From Papio anubis (taxonomy: Eukaryota > Chordata > Mammalia > Primates > Cercopithecidae), in contig NC_044977.1 of the NCBI RefSeq assembly GCF_008728515.1, positions 191,259,987-191,323,986 of the forward strand: 64,000 nt of DNA. The letters are read 5' to 3'. A program made the position numbers and the translations under genes. Below are positions 1 through 12,425 of this stretch, piece after piece (position 1 is the stretch's first letter; each line of letters starts with the position of its first letter). Below the pieces are notes generated by a model. The model saw only the letters and a program-made list of their open reading frames with translations. It was not told the DNA's origin and made no database searches.

Positions 1-184
1 ATGGAAGGTGCCACACTCTCTAGCACAGAAACAGAAATACTTCTTCCTGACTAAAAGCTTCTCATTCGCTTCAGCAAAGTTTTTCAAACTATGCACTGAC
101 CCCTTGACCTAGAAAACATTTTTCATCCACATCAGTCCTCAGTCCCTTTACCTACTCATCATCTAAAACTTAATTTACACAAGA

Positions 185-565
185 GAACAAATGTATGTGT
201 ATGAGGATATTCACTGTAATGGGTTAGAAACCTAGATGTGCAGCAATAGGAAATAATGTAAATAAATTACAATATATCCATACCATTAAGTGAGGCAGAT
301 TTTAAATGAGGTTGATCTATATCTACTAATATGGAAATATGCACAGGATAGAGTATTATATGGGGGGAAAAAAGCAAGCTACAAAATTATATGCATAGCA
401 TAAGCTCAATTTGGGATCATATTTATCAGTCTGCAAACTACAACTCTGAAGAATGGGAATTCGACAGCAGAAAGGATAAATAAGGATTTGCACTTTTTAC
501 TAAATTCTGGATTGTTTATTTTCAATAACTATGCATTTTTAAGTAACTTTTAAAGCTAATAAAGG
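185..565 (+). mobile_element. Old L1 3' end fragment
   Basis: It contains degraded lines of the L1M 3' region: the 'aataaattacaatatatccataccatt' type stretch, a 'ggttgatctatat' segment and a later AT-rich tail. It is too diverged to name a subfamily. Confidence 0.55.
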
Positions 566-1006
566 GGAAAAAGAAGTCCAAACACCACCTCCCCAATACA
601 TGGTCCTTTTGGAACCCCTCAACCACTCAAGCTCAATGGCATACCCTCTTGTGCCCCTCCAGCACCTCGCACACATTCTATCACTGTGCACCTCGCTCAC
701 CAGTCTCAGTTCCCCATAGCAGTACAGACACACAAACAAAATGTTGAGCCAAGGGAGAAACTCACTAAGTACTCTAATTGTCAGATACCCTCTTCATTTA
801 CATTTTAACCTTTATTTATCTTTACTCAATCTTCCATTTCTTTCAAGCAAATTAGTTGAAATGACCAGTTTGAGATTTAATCGTTGGTTTCTACTAAACA
901 AATGGGTTGGTAGAAACTTTTTGTAACTTCTCCAATCTTATTTCACTGTGCAATTCTACTAATTCACTTTTGTGAAACAACACATTTAAAGAAAGGTAAG
1001 AGGTAA
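566..1006. other. Intronic sequence without recognisable feature
   Basis: No repeat family, splice-bounded exon or ORF of note is visible. ORFs of 60-66 codons here look like chance frames. Confidence 0.5.
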
Positions 1007-1396
1007 GGCAATGTGGCTCACGCCTGTAATCCCAGCACTTCGGGAGGCCCAGCCAGGCAGATCACTTGAGGTCAGGAGTTCTAGACCAGCCTGGCCAACA
1101 GAGTGAAACCCAGTCTCTACAAAAAATACAAAAAGTAGTGTCAGGCCAGGAGTTTGATACCAGCCTGGACAACAAAGCAAGATCCAGTCTCTCAAAAAAT
1201 AAAAAATAAAAAATGTCAGCTAGGCATGGTAGTGTGTACCTGTAATCCCAGCTACTGGGGATTCTGAGGCAGGAGGATTGCTTGAGCCCAGGAGTTTCAA
1301 GTTACAGTGAGCTATGACTGCACCACTGCGCTCCTGCCTGGGCCACAGGGCAAGACCCCATCTCGTTTAAAAAACAAACAAACTAAAAAACAGGGA
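1007..1396 (+). mobile_element. AluJ-like, with an extra left-arm segment
   Basis: Left arm, a second 'ccaggagtttgataccagcctgg' partial arm, then the right arm and an A-rich tail. Either two old Alus side by side or one with an internal duplication. Confidence 0.8.
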
Positions 1397-1639
1397 GTGT
1401 AAAGACTAAATGAGTACTGTTCATATCATCAATCACAGTACATGACACAAGGAACAAAATCAATTCACAGATTCATCCTCTCCTTTAGCTTACCACTGAG
1501 ATGACTTCTATTCATTAATGAGATAGAACCATTCTGGGACATATGTTTAATAAACTAATAAGTGAAATAAAAGAATTTACACAACAATCTTTCAAATATT
1601 AAATGATAGATATTATTTCTCTGCAATCCTCCCAAATTC

Positions 1640-1939
1640 CTTTTTTTTTTTTTTTTTTGAGACGGAGTGTCGCTCTGTCACCCAGGCTGGAGTGTGGTGG
1701 CGCGATCTCGGCTCACTGCAAGCCCCGCCTCCCGGGTTCCCGCCATTCTCCTGCCTCAGCCTCCCGAGTAGCTGGGACTACAGGCGCCCGCCACCGCGCC
1801 CGGCTAGTTTTTGTATTTTTTAGTAGAGACGAGGTTTCACCGGGTGAGCCAGGATGGTCTCGATCTCCTGACCTCGTGATCCACCCATCTCGGCCTTCCA
1901 AAGTGCTGGGATTACAGGCTTCAGCCACCGTGCCCGGCC
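1640..1939 (-). mobile_element. Young AluY (AluYR-type)
   Basis: Full-length antisense AluY with an 18-T tail and few changes. Flanked by a short target duplication around 'ccaaattc' (1632-1639 and 1938-1946). Sense-strand reading gives the 'gggcgcggtggc...gaagcctg' style variants of monkey copies. Confidence 0.9.
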
Positions 1940-2171
1940 CCAAATTCTTACTAAGCATATAACTTTTATAAAAATGCAAGGTAATAAAGAGGCCAAAATT
2001 ATAGACCCCCACCCTCCATAGCTTAAAATTTAATCTAAAAAAATCAAGTTATACACACATTAACAATGAAATAAAATATACGATTGAGCAGCAAAACAGA
2101 AAATAAGAAATAAAGGAGACAGATGTTAAGAGAAAGGGAAGAAAAGAGAAGACAATGAACAGTCACAACGG

Positions 2172-2497
2172 TCAGCAAACAATTACCCAACAGCCAAGTT
2201 TGACCCATAACCTGTTTTTACAAAGTCCGTAAGCTAAAAATGGTTTTTACATTTTTAAGTGGCTGAACAATATTTTTAAAAAACAATATTTTGTGATGCA
2301 TGAAAATTATATTAAACTCAAATTTCTGTTCCTCTAAAGTTTTAAGGAAGCAGAGACAAGTTAATTCACTTCCGTACTCTCTATGGCAGTTTTCACGCCA
2401 TAATGGCATAGTTGAGTAGTTGCAAGAGAGACCATATGGCCCACAAAGCATAAAATAGTTACTATCTGGCCCTTTACAGAAAAAGTTTACTGACTAT
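2172..2497 (-). mobile_element. hAT-type MITE with terminal inverted repeats
   Basis: Ends read 'gtcagcaaac' at the left and 'gtttactgac' at the right, matching inverted termini. The right portion has the 'ggccctttacagaaaaag' and 'gcaactactcaactatgcc' blocks (reverse strand) of a common hAT/Charlie-group element. The centre carries an extra or diverged segment. Family name not certain. Confidence 0.65.
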
Positions 2498-2742
2498 TAT
2501 GAATGTCAAATATAAGAACATGAATGAAAATCTTTTCTCATATATGAAATACATAAAAGAAAATAAAATTTGGACTTAGCTCTAGCTGTCTGTACTCTAA
2601 GAAGCTGAATAAGCCCAGAATTCCGAAAAACAGATACCTTATTTTTAATAACAATATCTTCATTCTTTTATCTATTCATGTATCATAGTTTGTTATTGTC
2701 AACTGAGAAAACAGTTACCTCAAAACATAAAACTAGAAAAGA

Positions 2743-3041
2743 AGCCGGGGGCGGTGGCTCATGCCGGTAATCCCAGCACTTTGGGAGGCTGAAGTGGGTG
2801 GATCACGTAAGGTCAGGAGTTCAAGACCAGCCCAGCCAACATGGTGAAACCCCGTCTCTAATGAAAACACGAAAATTAGCCAGGCGTGCTGGCGGGCACC
2901 TCTAATCCCAGCTACTAGGGAGGCTGAGGCAGGAGAATCGCTTGAACCCAGGAGGCAGAGGTTGCGGTGAGCTGAGATCACGCCATTGCACTCCAGCCTG
3001 GACCATAAGAGCAAAACTCCATCTCAAAAAAAAAAAAAAAC
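2743..3041 (+). mobile_element. AluS-like, full length
   Basis: Both arms, A-tail at 3026-3040, flanked by an imperfect duplication around 'aaaactagaa'. Confidence 0.9.
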
Positions 3042-3282
3042 AAGTAAGAAAACTAGAAGAGAAAAAAATCCAATAGCAAGTTTAACACCAAGACATGGCT
3101 ATGAAATGAATGAGGCTCAAAAATAGAACTCTCTCCACTCAGATAACTGTATATCCTTGTTGTAGCAATAAACTTTTTAAGCTACTGTTTATAAAAGAGT
3201 ATACATTAAAATAACTAAATAGTATGCATAATATGAGCATTACATTTTCTTTATAAAATTATTTGAAAGAAAAAATAACTAT

Positions 3283-3588
3283 GGGCAGGGCACAGTGGCT
3301 CACGCCTGTAATCCCATCACTTTGGGAGGCTGAGGCGGGCAGATCACCTGAGGTCAGGAGTTCAATACCAGCCTGGTCAACACAGCGAAACCCTGTCTCT
3401 ACTAAAAATACAAAAATTAGGCAGGCATGGTGGCGCATGCCTGTGATCCCAACTACTTGGGAAGCTGAGGCAGGAGAACCGCTTGAACCCAGGAGGCAGA
3501 GGTTGCAGTGAGCCAAGATCGCATCACTGCACTCCAGCCTGGGAGATAGAGTGAGATTGTGTCTCAAAAAAGAAAAAGAAAAAGAAGT
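3283..3588 (+). mobile_element. AluS-like, full length
   Basis: Both arms with A-box-like left arm, middle A-rich linker and an A/G-mixed tail. Confidence 0.9.
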
Positions 3589-3589
3589 A

Positions 3590-4330
3590 GTATGCTAAAA
3601 AATTATTTTTCCCATCCATTTAAAATCCTTAAAAACTAACAACAACCAAAGAAAAAAAAACCCTTCACTCCAACTTGGCAATAGCTTTAAAATGAAATTA
3701 ATAATTTAAAATTAGGTCACATGGTGATGCAATCTAAATTGCCAATAGCAGGATATTCAAGATCATTAATAGGCACATAAATATCCTCAAACATTAAAGG
3801 TTGATTTCAGGCTCTAAGTCATAATTACCTAATAAAAAATCATCAAATAGAAATAGATATTCAAAACGTGCAGATTTTGAAACTGTTGTATTCCTTTGTT
3901 TTATATAACACATGTATTTCTAAAAGTTGCATGTGAATTGAATAACCGTTTAGAGACTCAGGAGAGGTGCCTGTATGTATGTGTCCATCACAGTACCTAT
4001 CATCCTAAGCCAGCTTCCTCTTTCAGCTCAACAGCCTTACGCACCTTGGGCAATGCTGGACTATTCTTTGCAAGGAAAGGACAACAGCTACACCAAGGAA
4101 GGCCCACTGGCCCAGGGGTAATCCTGGGATTTGGTAAGTGGTTAAAAAAAGAGTCATGAAAAGGCCCTATACCAATGAGATTACTCCCTCTGTTTTGGAC
4201 CAAAACAACACAGCACACACTCTAGAAACCTGCTTTCTAATAGAAATCCCCCACTAAATACTTTTATAATGTGAATGGCCACCCCGTACTAGTTTGGTTA
4301 GGTTCTGGGTCCTTTATGCTGGGACTCTAC
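3590..4330. other. Intronic sequence without recognisable feature
   Basis: Unique-looking sequence. Overlapping frames at 3896-4218 on both strands show no known protein or codon pattern. Confidence 0.5.
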
Positions 4331-4334
4331 AACA

Positions 4335-4575
4335 TCTTTATGTTGAGAGGCAGTAGAATAAAGTTTAAAAAAAATAAAAAGAAAACTTCTGGTGTTTGAA
4401 TCCCTACTCTACTTTGTACTAGCTGTGTAATGATGAACAAGTTCTTTGTGTTTCAATTTCTTCTTTAAAACACAGATAAACAACAGTCTCTCCCACAGAG
4501 ACATATGACAAATGTTAATATACATGTGAAAACACTAAGTAGTCAGTGAATGCCCGCTATGATTATTTATATAGT
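4335..4575 (+). mobile_element. MIR fragment
   Basis: The order 'gtttgaatccctactct', 'ctagctgtgtaatgatgaacaag', 'tttcaatttcttctttaaaac' and 'acactaagtagtcagtgaatg' follows the tRNA-derived MIR core and 3' end. Confidence 0.65.
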
Positions 4576-5117
4576 GTTAAAGAAAACATACAATCTCTTT
4601 TTGTTTTCATGTTACGGGGCCACGTGAGAAGAAAGCAGTAATGAGATCATCACATACTTCCAAACTGAATTTGAAATAGTGTGAAAAAGGGGCAAAAGAC
4701 AGTTAAAACAGGCCTAAGATCAGCAATTAAAACAGCAAATCTAATTTCCTTTAAGGGAAAACACTTCTAGGAGTGCAAAAGGCTTACTGGAAGAAAGATA
4801 AAAACACTTCAATACTGCTGTCCCTTTCCAAAGATCACCTGTCAAATACAGACTGGAGTCGTCTTCTAACTTCCTAACTTCAGTCTAGGCTGGAGGACTA
4901 CATGTATGATACACGCGATGATGACATATTTTAAAATCCACTTGGTGTCTAGGGTTATCAAGGTAGGTTCTATCCAGCTCCTTTGGAGAACCAATACAGA
5001 ATCCGTAAAAAGGAAGGCTATAGTTCTAAATTTATATTTACACTTAATCTTAGCCAAAAGGCCAAGAAGCAACTGTGTATTCGTTATATAATAATAACCT
5101 TTTATAAACATCTCTGC
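4576..5117. other. Intronic sequence without recognisable feature
   Basis: No clear repeat or exon signal. Antisense and sense frames near 4866-5111 are not recognisable proteins. Confidence 0.5.
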
Positions 5118-5428
5118 TGGCCAGGTGTCGTGTGGTGGCTTACGTCTGAAATCCCAGCACTTTGGAAGGCTGAGGCAGGTAGATCACGGGAGGTCAGGAG
5201 TTTGAGGGCAGCCTGATCAACATGGTGAAACTCCCATCTCTACTAAAAATACAAAATTAGCCAGGCTGGTGGTGTGCGCCTGTAATCCCAGCTACTCGGA
5301 AGGCTGAGGCAAAAGAATCGCTTGAACCCGGGAGGCAGAGGTTGCAGTGAGCCAAGATCGTGCCATTGCACTCCAGCCTGGGCAATAAGAGTGAAACTCC
5401 ATCTCTAAATAAATAAAGAAAATAAATG
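5118..5428 (+). mobile_element. AluS-like, full length
   Basis: Both arms and an (AAAT)-type tail; flanks 'aaacatctctgc' and 'aaatgtctctgc' form an imperfect target duplication. Confidence 0.9.
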
Positions 5429-5639
5429 TCTCTGCCTTCATTGTTTTCAGAAGTTTCAATGGATGAAATTAAAAGGCCTTTCTTCCCTATTTATTATCTT
5501 AGAAATGTTGTAACTGCTCGCTCCTATGTGCTCAAATTGGTCTACTAAGCAAACCTAGCAAGATCCATGAGAAATTCAATCCTGTAATAGGAAAGGGAGT
5601 AGTGGAAAAACAAACTAGAAATGAAAACCAACATTTTAG

Positions 5640-5740
5640 TCTGTCAACTAATATGAGTCCCTGAGAAAATCATTTAACCACACCAGACCTCAGTTCTCTC
5701 ACTCTGGAACATCTTTAATATCACTTCAAGACCTAACATT
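5640..5740 (+). mobile_element. MIR-like fragment (weak)
   Basis: 'gaaaatcatttaaccacaccagacctcagttc' resembles the MIR 'cttgggcaagtcacttaacctctctg...cctcagtttc' core. Short and diverged. Confidence 0.35.
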
Positions 5741-5775
5741 CTATTATTCGGGATTAAGCATTCAAAGGAAAGCCA

Positions 5776-5830
5776 TTGGGTTGGTGCAAAAGTAATTGCG
5801 GTTTTTGCCATTACTTTTGCACCAATCTAA
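5776..5830 (+). mobile_element. MADE1 mariner MITE with internal deletion (miR-548-type hairpin)
   Basis: The left end has the MADE1 sequence ttggtgcaaaagtaat followed by tgcggtttttgcc, then the inverse right end attacttttgcaccaa. A normal MADE1 is about 80 bp; this copy is about 55 bp and lacks the second inner arm. The remaining ends pair over 16 bp without a mismatch, with a 13-nt loop. MADE1 is the source of many primate miR-548 genes. Whether this copy is processed is unknown; it lies in ACAP2 intron 1, and a near-palindrome reads similarly on either strand. Confidence 0.85.
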
Positions 5831-6094
5831 TAGAACCTGGATTTGTTTCTCTTCTAAGTAAGATTTCCTCCAGGTGGCCCTTGCTTGTGCTCTCAACAGA
5901 GTTAAGGGGGGAAAAAAATGTGTAAGCCATAAAAAAAAAAGCCTCACCAGATTTTACATTAACAAGTTTCATCCATCTTCTCAAAAGTCTCCTCTGCATA
6001 CTTCTTAAAAGACAAGGAGTATGAATATAGATGAAAATAGTGGGATTTTTCAAGTTTTTTGTTTGGCTTAATATTTTGGAGGAAAACAGATGTA

Positions 6095-6250
6095 TTTTAT
6101 TTTTTGTTTTATTTTTTGTAGAGACAGGATCTCACTATGTTGACCAGTCTTATTGAGCAGTCTGGTCTCAAACCTCCTGGCCTGCAGCAATCCTCCCATC
6201 CCAGCCTCCCAAAGTACTAGGATTACAGGTGTGAGCCACCACACTTGGCC
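6095..6250 (-). mobile_element. Alu left-monomer fragment
   Basis: Single antisense arm ending 'gtgagccaccacacttggcc' with a T-rich head; FLAM/AluJ-like. Confidence 0.75.
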
Positions 6251-6660
6251 AGAAAAAAAATTTTGTTTTCCATCCACATTTGTATTTTTCTTAGCAAGCT
6301 CCATTATATTTCTGTTTTACGGATTGTAAACATTACTCTGCCACTTCCCAGTGATGGAGGGGGGAGGGGAAAAATTTTTTTTTAAAAAAGTAGCTTAAAA
6401 AAAAATCTATAACCCTTTTGCCCTCAAATTTTCCCGTCAATACATAGTATCCAAAATAAAACCATCAGGGAGCCAGGGAGGTGTATAATTGAAAAAGCAA
6501 CCAAATCACAGCACAAGGTTGAGATGCAAATGGTATGGCCCTGGTGAATGAATATCATACTCCTAAGTCATAACTCAGATATCAATAACCCCTTTAAATC
6601 CCAGCTCATGATTTAAAAAAAAAAAAAAAAGGAAGAACTTAAAATATTATCCAGATAATA

Positions 6661-6942
6661 GGGCCGGGTGCAACGGCTCACGCCTGTAATCCCAGCACTT
6701 TGGGAGGCCGAGGTGGGAGGATCACCTGAGGTTGGGAGTTCAAGACAGCCTGACCAACATGATGAAACCCTGTCTCTACTAAAAATACAAAATTAGTCGG
6801 GTATGGTGGTGCATGCCTGTAATCCCAGCTACTCGGAGGGCTGAGGCAGGAGAATCGTTTGAACCTGGGAGTTGAAGGTTGCGGTGAGCTGAGATTGCAC
6901 CATTGCACTCCAGCCTGGGCAACAAGAGTGAAACTCCATCTC

Positions 6943-6959
<17 letters not shown>
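6661..6959 (+). mobile_element. AluS-like, full length
   Basis: Both arms, A-tail running directly into a TA microsatellite. Confidence 0.9.
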
Positions 6960-6976
<17 letters not shown>

Positions 6977-6980
6977 TATG
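6958..6980. repeat. (TA)n microsatellite at Alu tail
   Basis: About ten TA units directly after the A-tail, a common place for microsatellite birth. Confidence 0.8.
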
Positions 6981-7991
6981 TTCCAGATAATCATCCTACA
7001 TAGAGAATTTGAGGTGGGAGGAGAGGTCTATAGAATCTTCTGTTCCTGGGGCTTCAGCTTCTCATATTAACAGGTAGATGATTTCAATAGTCACTTCCAA
7101 ATTTGCTCTGCATAAAGATAGTAGCTATATACAGTCATTTTTAACATGTGCAGTGGCAAATATTCATTATTTACAGAATACTAATCTAAGGAAATACTAG
7201 TAATGTTTTAAGTGTGATCAGATATTAAGTTATTCTTTTTCCCTGAAAAAAACAAAAAAAATCCGTTCTAGGTTAGAAAGCTCTATTTCTATTTCACCCT
7301 CCTCCTTTAACAGCCTGTGTTTCTTGTTTAGGGAATTAGCAGACCCAAGTAGGCGAAATGGCACTATAATTACAATGCCAGTTAACATCATCCTACTGTG
7401 CCATAAGAAAAAGGTGGCAGAAGAAGGCATGGCCATTTATCATGTTGGGATCAATAAATTATTGGTGACAAATGGCTAAGAGTCGCTTCCAGTTTTCACC
7501 ACACAGGGTGTAAAACTAGAATGAAGGCACTGGTCATCTAAAGAGGGGTAAGGTTACATTAATGAGAAAAATGAGCATTACGGGGAGAAAGTCTTAAAAA
7601 AAAAACTTTTTTTAAAGTTGACTTTCTACAAAATCATTCCATTTCCAAGAATTCTTACCATTGTAGTAGGCTTCAACATGACAGGAAAATTAGCTTATCA
7701 TTGCTTAAAGGGTTAAAATCAAATTTTCAACCAAAGCAGTTAAAGTTTGGTGTTATTAGTAGAGTGTCACAGGCAATACATCTAAGGAGAAGACAGCATT
7801 GTAAACTTCATGATTCACAAAAGGGGCAGAGGAGAGTTCCATGAAGAAAGAACATGGTGGCTGATAATAATGAAAAGACGACCAAGTATTTCAAAGATGA
7901 GATATAAGCAGACCCTCAATGAGAGAAGGAAGCAAGATGGTAGGGGTATTTAGGGACAGACCCAGACAAAACTGTCAAAAATTAGAATCAG
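6981..7991. other. Intronic sequence without recognisable feature
   Basis: About 1 kb of non-Alu sequence. The frames here are short. A small A/T palindrome lies at 7597-7616. No splice-bounded exon recognised. Confidence 0.5.
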
Positions 7992-8135
7992 AGGCCAGGC
8001 GAGGTGGCTCATGCCTGTAATACTGGCAGCAGCTTGGGAGGCCAAGGCAGGAGGACAGCCTGAGCCCAGGAGTTTCAGACCAGCCCCGGCAGCATAGCCA
8101 GACTCTGGTCTCTATAATTAACTAATTAACTAACT
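7992..8135 (+). mobile_element. Alu left-monomer (FLAM/AluJ)
   Basis: One arm only, ending in a TAAC-rich tail. Confidence 0.75.
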
Positions 8136-8464
8136 ACGTTATAATCAGAAACCTGCCACATTCCTGCTTTTATGGCTGTTTCCCATTACCCTTTTCAGGA
8201 ATTGGAAGTAATACGGGAGGCACAAAATATTCTGCAAATCACAGCAGGTAGGGAACCAAATACTCAGCCTTGCAGGGTTCTCTCCACAACATATCATGGG
8301 CTGCTCAATAGTCACATTTATAACTTTCCCAGGCTCCTCCATAAACAACCAAGCATCTGTATTAATACATAAAAGTTAATCTGCATTACATCTCCCTATG
8401 TTTTATAATCTACATGCCACCTTCATGCATGGTATCACATTTGTATGTTAAGAGAAGACCACTA

Positions 8465-8752
8465 GGCTGGGCACAGTGGCTCACGCCTGTAACCCCAGCA
8501 TTTTGGGAGGCCGAGGTGGATCTCTTGAGGTCAGCAGTTTGAGACCAGCCTGGCCAACACAGTGAAACCCTGTCTGTACTAAAAATACAGAAAAATTAGC
8601 TGGGCGTGGGGGTGCACACCTGTAATCCCAGCTACTCCGGTGACTGAGGCAGGAGGATCACCTGAACCCAGGAGGCGGAGGTTGCCGTGAGTTGAGACTG
8701 TGCCACTGCGCTCCAGCTTGGAAGACAGAGTGAACTCTGTCTCCAAAACAAA
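8465..8752 (+). mobile_element. AluS-like, nearly full length
   Basis: Both arms with a small deletion in the left arm and a short mixed tail. Confidence 0.88.
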
Positions 8753-9184
8753 GAGAGATGACTACAGAACAGTAATGCAAAACACAAAGAGAAAAGCATT
8801 GAGTACATGAGCGACAACCCCAGAATCACAGAATCTTGAATTGAGAGAAAACTTAGCTGCTAAATGACAGAACTATTAGATGAAAGTAAAGCAGCTGTGT
8901 TTAAAAAAATCATTTTACACAGTATTTCATCTCCATTAAGCCCCAGAAATTTTACAAGATCTGTAAAGAGGAAGCTGAATACAAATTTAAGAGCCTAATA
9001 AACAGGCTCAGGGTTTTAAAGACAATCTTCACACATAAACCACCTGGGATGGTAAACGTCTAACACCGAAGCACCTTCTACTCCTCAGCAGAATGAGCAA
9101 CCCCCCACCACCATTTCCACAGAGCACTCGGCGCACTTCAAATAGAGCGCCTGACATTCAATTTACTAATGATAATTAAATTAC
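8753..9184. other. Intronic sequence without recognisable feature
   Basis: No confident repeat or coding signal. Confidence 0.45.
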
Positions 9185-9300
9185 TGGTCATTATGTCTAG
9201 ACTGAGGGCCTCAAAAGCAGACACTATGATTCATTTAGCTATCTCTAGTTCAGTTAGTTACCAGGTAAACACTTGTTGAATGGGTGGATGAATGGAGCAT
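9185..9300 (+). mobile_element. L2 3'-end fragment
   Basis: 'agactgagggcctcaaaagcagacactatg' through 'acacttgttgaatgggtggatgaatgg' matches the L2 3' terminus pattern with its terminal 'tgaatg' units. Confidence 0.6.
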
Positions 9301-9984
9301 TTAAAACAACTGTTATTTGCGGCCTGGGGTCACTCAAAATGGTTACATACCTGTATCTCAGTATACATGTATTTATGTGCAACTTTCCAATTCCCTCTTG
9401 CTGCATGCAGCCTTGTTATTCTAATCTGCTATGGCCTCTCCAGCCTTATATAAATGTTACTATGAAAGTCACCAGAAAAAAATAAAATAATAAAGAACTA
9501 CAAATAATTGCATAAACCTTAAAACTAAAGTTACAATGAAAAAAGGAAAAAGTCTTCTTTTGGCATACAAGGTGGTACCTATTTACCTATGTGTAACCAT
9601 TATTATAGGTATAATTTTTTAAGTTGACAGAAAAGGAAAATTTTTATAATATAATACTCTTCTAGAATAACACAGATTTGGACTTCTAAAACAGGCCTTG
9701 ACAGAAATTTGACGGGAGCTAAGGAGGTATTTGCTCCACCAGGAGCACAAAATTACATGATCATGATTTCTTTAAGGCATTCAATTTACGATCAGACAGG
9801 ATCTGTGGACACTTGAAGAAAAGAATCAAACAAGTCATACTAATCAGAAGCAGGGAAAAGTTTAAAACCAACAACTAAAAATTTATTTTTAAAAAAATAC
9901 CATTCCTAGAAAAATTCTGGCAAATGAAGAAATTTCCCTTTTCTCTAACAACAAATGGCAGCAAATGTGTATTGTTTGGAATAT
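9301..9984. other. Intronic sequence without recognisable feature
   Basis: AT-rich, no clear family. Possibly very old repeat DNA. Confidence 0.45.
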
Positions 9985-11385
9985 AAGAACAAAATAAACA
10001 ATGATCCTTGCCATCCTAGAGCTTACATTCTGAAGGGGAAGACAAGCTATAAACAGTAAACATCATCAAGACGTCAATTGGATGCTATGCGATAATGTGA
10101 TAAGTACTATGGGAAAAAAGGAAAGCGAAACAAGGGGAGAGAGGGACGGCTACAATTTTACTATTTAAAATTGATCAAAATAGTTCTCACTGAGAAAGTG
10201 ACATTTGAGCAAAGACCTGAAGTAACACAGTGAGCCATGCAGACAAGGGTGTTACAGGCCGAAAAAGCCACCAATGCAACATTCCTGAAACGTTCAGTAG
10301 CAAGGAGGCCTGTATGGCCGAAACAGAACCAGAAAGGGGGAGAGCTGCAGAAAAAGTCAGAATACTAACGGAGCGCCCCATCACATTCAGAGCCTTGTAG
10401 GCCCACAGCAATGATAACAGCAGCTATACTGGGTAACCACTGAAAGGTCTGCACCAGAGAAGAAACAGGCTGTAACATACTTTGTCAAGACTCATTCTGG
10501 CTGCTATGTGGAAAAGACTGCAAAGAAACAAAAGAGGAAGAAGCAAAGAGACTAGTAAGGAGGTTACAGCAGTCATCCAGATGAAAGATGAAGACGGCAC
10601 AAGGTAAGTAGCAATCAGTGGTGAGAAATGCTAAGATTCTGGATATATTTTGTATGTAGAGCCAAGAGGATTTCTTGATGAATTAGATGTGACATGCAAG
10701 CATATGCATGGGTACACCAGGTACAGGTAAATGTGTAATCAAGTATAATTTCAAAGTTTCAGGCTGGAGCAAAAAGAAAACTAGTTATGACCAACTGAGA
10801 TGGGGAAGACTACAGGCATAACAGATTTAGGGAGAGAAGATCTAGAGCTCAGTTTTGGATTTGACTCCAAAATATTTATTAAGATATACAAGGGTTGACT
10901 TCAAATAGGTGGATGCACATGAGTCTCGAGTTTAGAAGTCTGAGTTGGAGGTGTAAGTTTAGGAATCAAGAGCACATAGACAGTATCGGCAGCGATAAGA
11001 CTGGACATTATTAAAATAAAAAGTAAAGGCAGAGATGCCTTAAGCTTGGGGCATTTTGATAGTAAAGGTCAGGAAGAACAAAAGGAATGAGGAAACGAAT
11101 CTGAGAAGCAGCAACTGATGAAATAAGAAAACCAGGCCCCACGAGGTGGCTCATTCCTACAATCCCGGCACTTTGGAAGGCTGAGGCACAAGATCACTTG
11201 AGCCCAGGAGTTCAAGACCAGCCTAGGCAACACACGTATATACACACATAAAGTAAGAAGAAAACCAAGAGAGTGCCACAGAGAAGGGAAGTGAAAAGAG
11301 TGTATCAAAGAAGGAGGAGTAAGTATGTCAAAAGCTGCTGACAGGTCAAACAAGAGGACTAAGAATTAACATCAGGCTTAAGTCA
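9985..11385 (-). mobile_element. Long antisense L2 (LINE2) copy, Alu-interrupted
   Basis: Successive antisense L2 blocks are readable: 'gagcttacattctgaagggg', 'gtgacatttgagcaaagacctg', 'gagccttgtaggcc', 'ctcattctggctgctatgtgg', 'agcagtcatccagatgaaag', 'gattctggatatattttg', 'actgagatggggaagact', and 'tcaaaagctgctgacaggtc'. That is about 1.3 kb in order, heavily diverged. An Alu fragment interrupts it at 11134-11250. No intact reading frame remains. Confidence 0.7.
11134..11250 (+). mobile_element. Alu left-arm fragment
   Basis: Partial arm inside the antisense L2, ending in a TA/CA-rich tail. Confidence 0.75.
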
Positions 11386-11726
11386 AACTAAAATGGCTGA
11401 AAAACAATTTTAGAAACATTGAAAAACACTTCTGGCCTGAAATTTTGATGAACCAAAAATGTGCTTCTAAGGAAGAGATTAATCAAATATTTTTAAATAT
11501 CCCAGAAATATAAAATTATTGAATTACAGGCAGCACATGAGAATAAAAATGTTCCCAACTAGATACCCTGAAAATGCGTTGTAGCATTCAGGAAGAAAGG
11601 TAAGTAAGCAGATTCCCTGCCTCCTCTTTCCATTCTCAACCCATTCCCCAAAGTGAAAGGTAATTCATTGGATGAAAAAGAAATCTTCATTTTCTTTCTC
11701 AGAAGGCTGAGGCAAAAGTTCTACTG

Positions 11727-11860
11727 CCATATATATACACACATACATATATTTATATATATACACACACACATCATATATTTATATACATATATATTTT
11801 ATATACACACATATTTATATAATGCAAATATAATTTAACAATATAATTATAATATATAAT
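11727..11860. repeat. AT/AC-rich low-complexity tract
   Basis: Alternating TA and CA runs merging into the T-tail of the following Alu. Confidence 0.8.
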
Positions 11861-12157
11861 TTTTTTTTTTTTTTGAGACAGAGTCTTGCTCTGTCACCCA
11901 GGCTGGAGTGCAATGGTGCAATCTCGGCTCACTGAAAGTCTGCTTCCCAGGTTCAAGCGATTCTCCTGCCTCTGCCTTATGAGTAGCTGGGATTACAGGT
12001 GAGCACCACCACGCCCGGCTACTTTTTTGTGTACTTTTAGTAGAGACAGGTTTCACTATGTTGTCCAGACTAGTCTCAAACTCCTGATCTCAAGTGATCC
12101 ACCCGCTCCAGCCTCCCAAAGTGCTGGGATTATAGGCATGAGCCACTGCAACCAACC
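11861..12157 (-). mobile_element. AluS-like, full length
   Basis: T14 head, both arms antisense, ends 'gccactgcaaccaacc'. Confidence 0.9.
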
Positions 12158-12425
12158 TATTGCCATTTACATTAAACACGGTCTAACTCCTACAAATATA
12201 AGAACTCCTGATCTAGCTCTCACTCTACACGAGACAAGGCACAGACAGACTGAGATCTGTGCTTTCTTGTCTTTCTATAAAATTAGGATTGATTGCATCC
12301 AACTCTATGTTTCATTTTGTATGGCTATGGTTACTGTTGCCCTTTGCTGATAAACTCTCAAAATTAAAGGAACACATATACAAGCCCAATCACTTCCAAT
12401 TAATTTCATTAACTGTTAAGGATGA

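Noticed and set aside
3896..4218. Opposed 87- and 72-codon ORFs in unique sequence
   Set aside because: Overlapping frames on both strands, no recognised domain, no exon-like borders.
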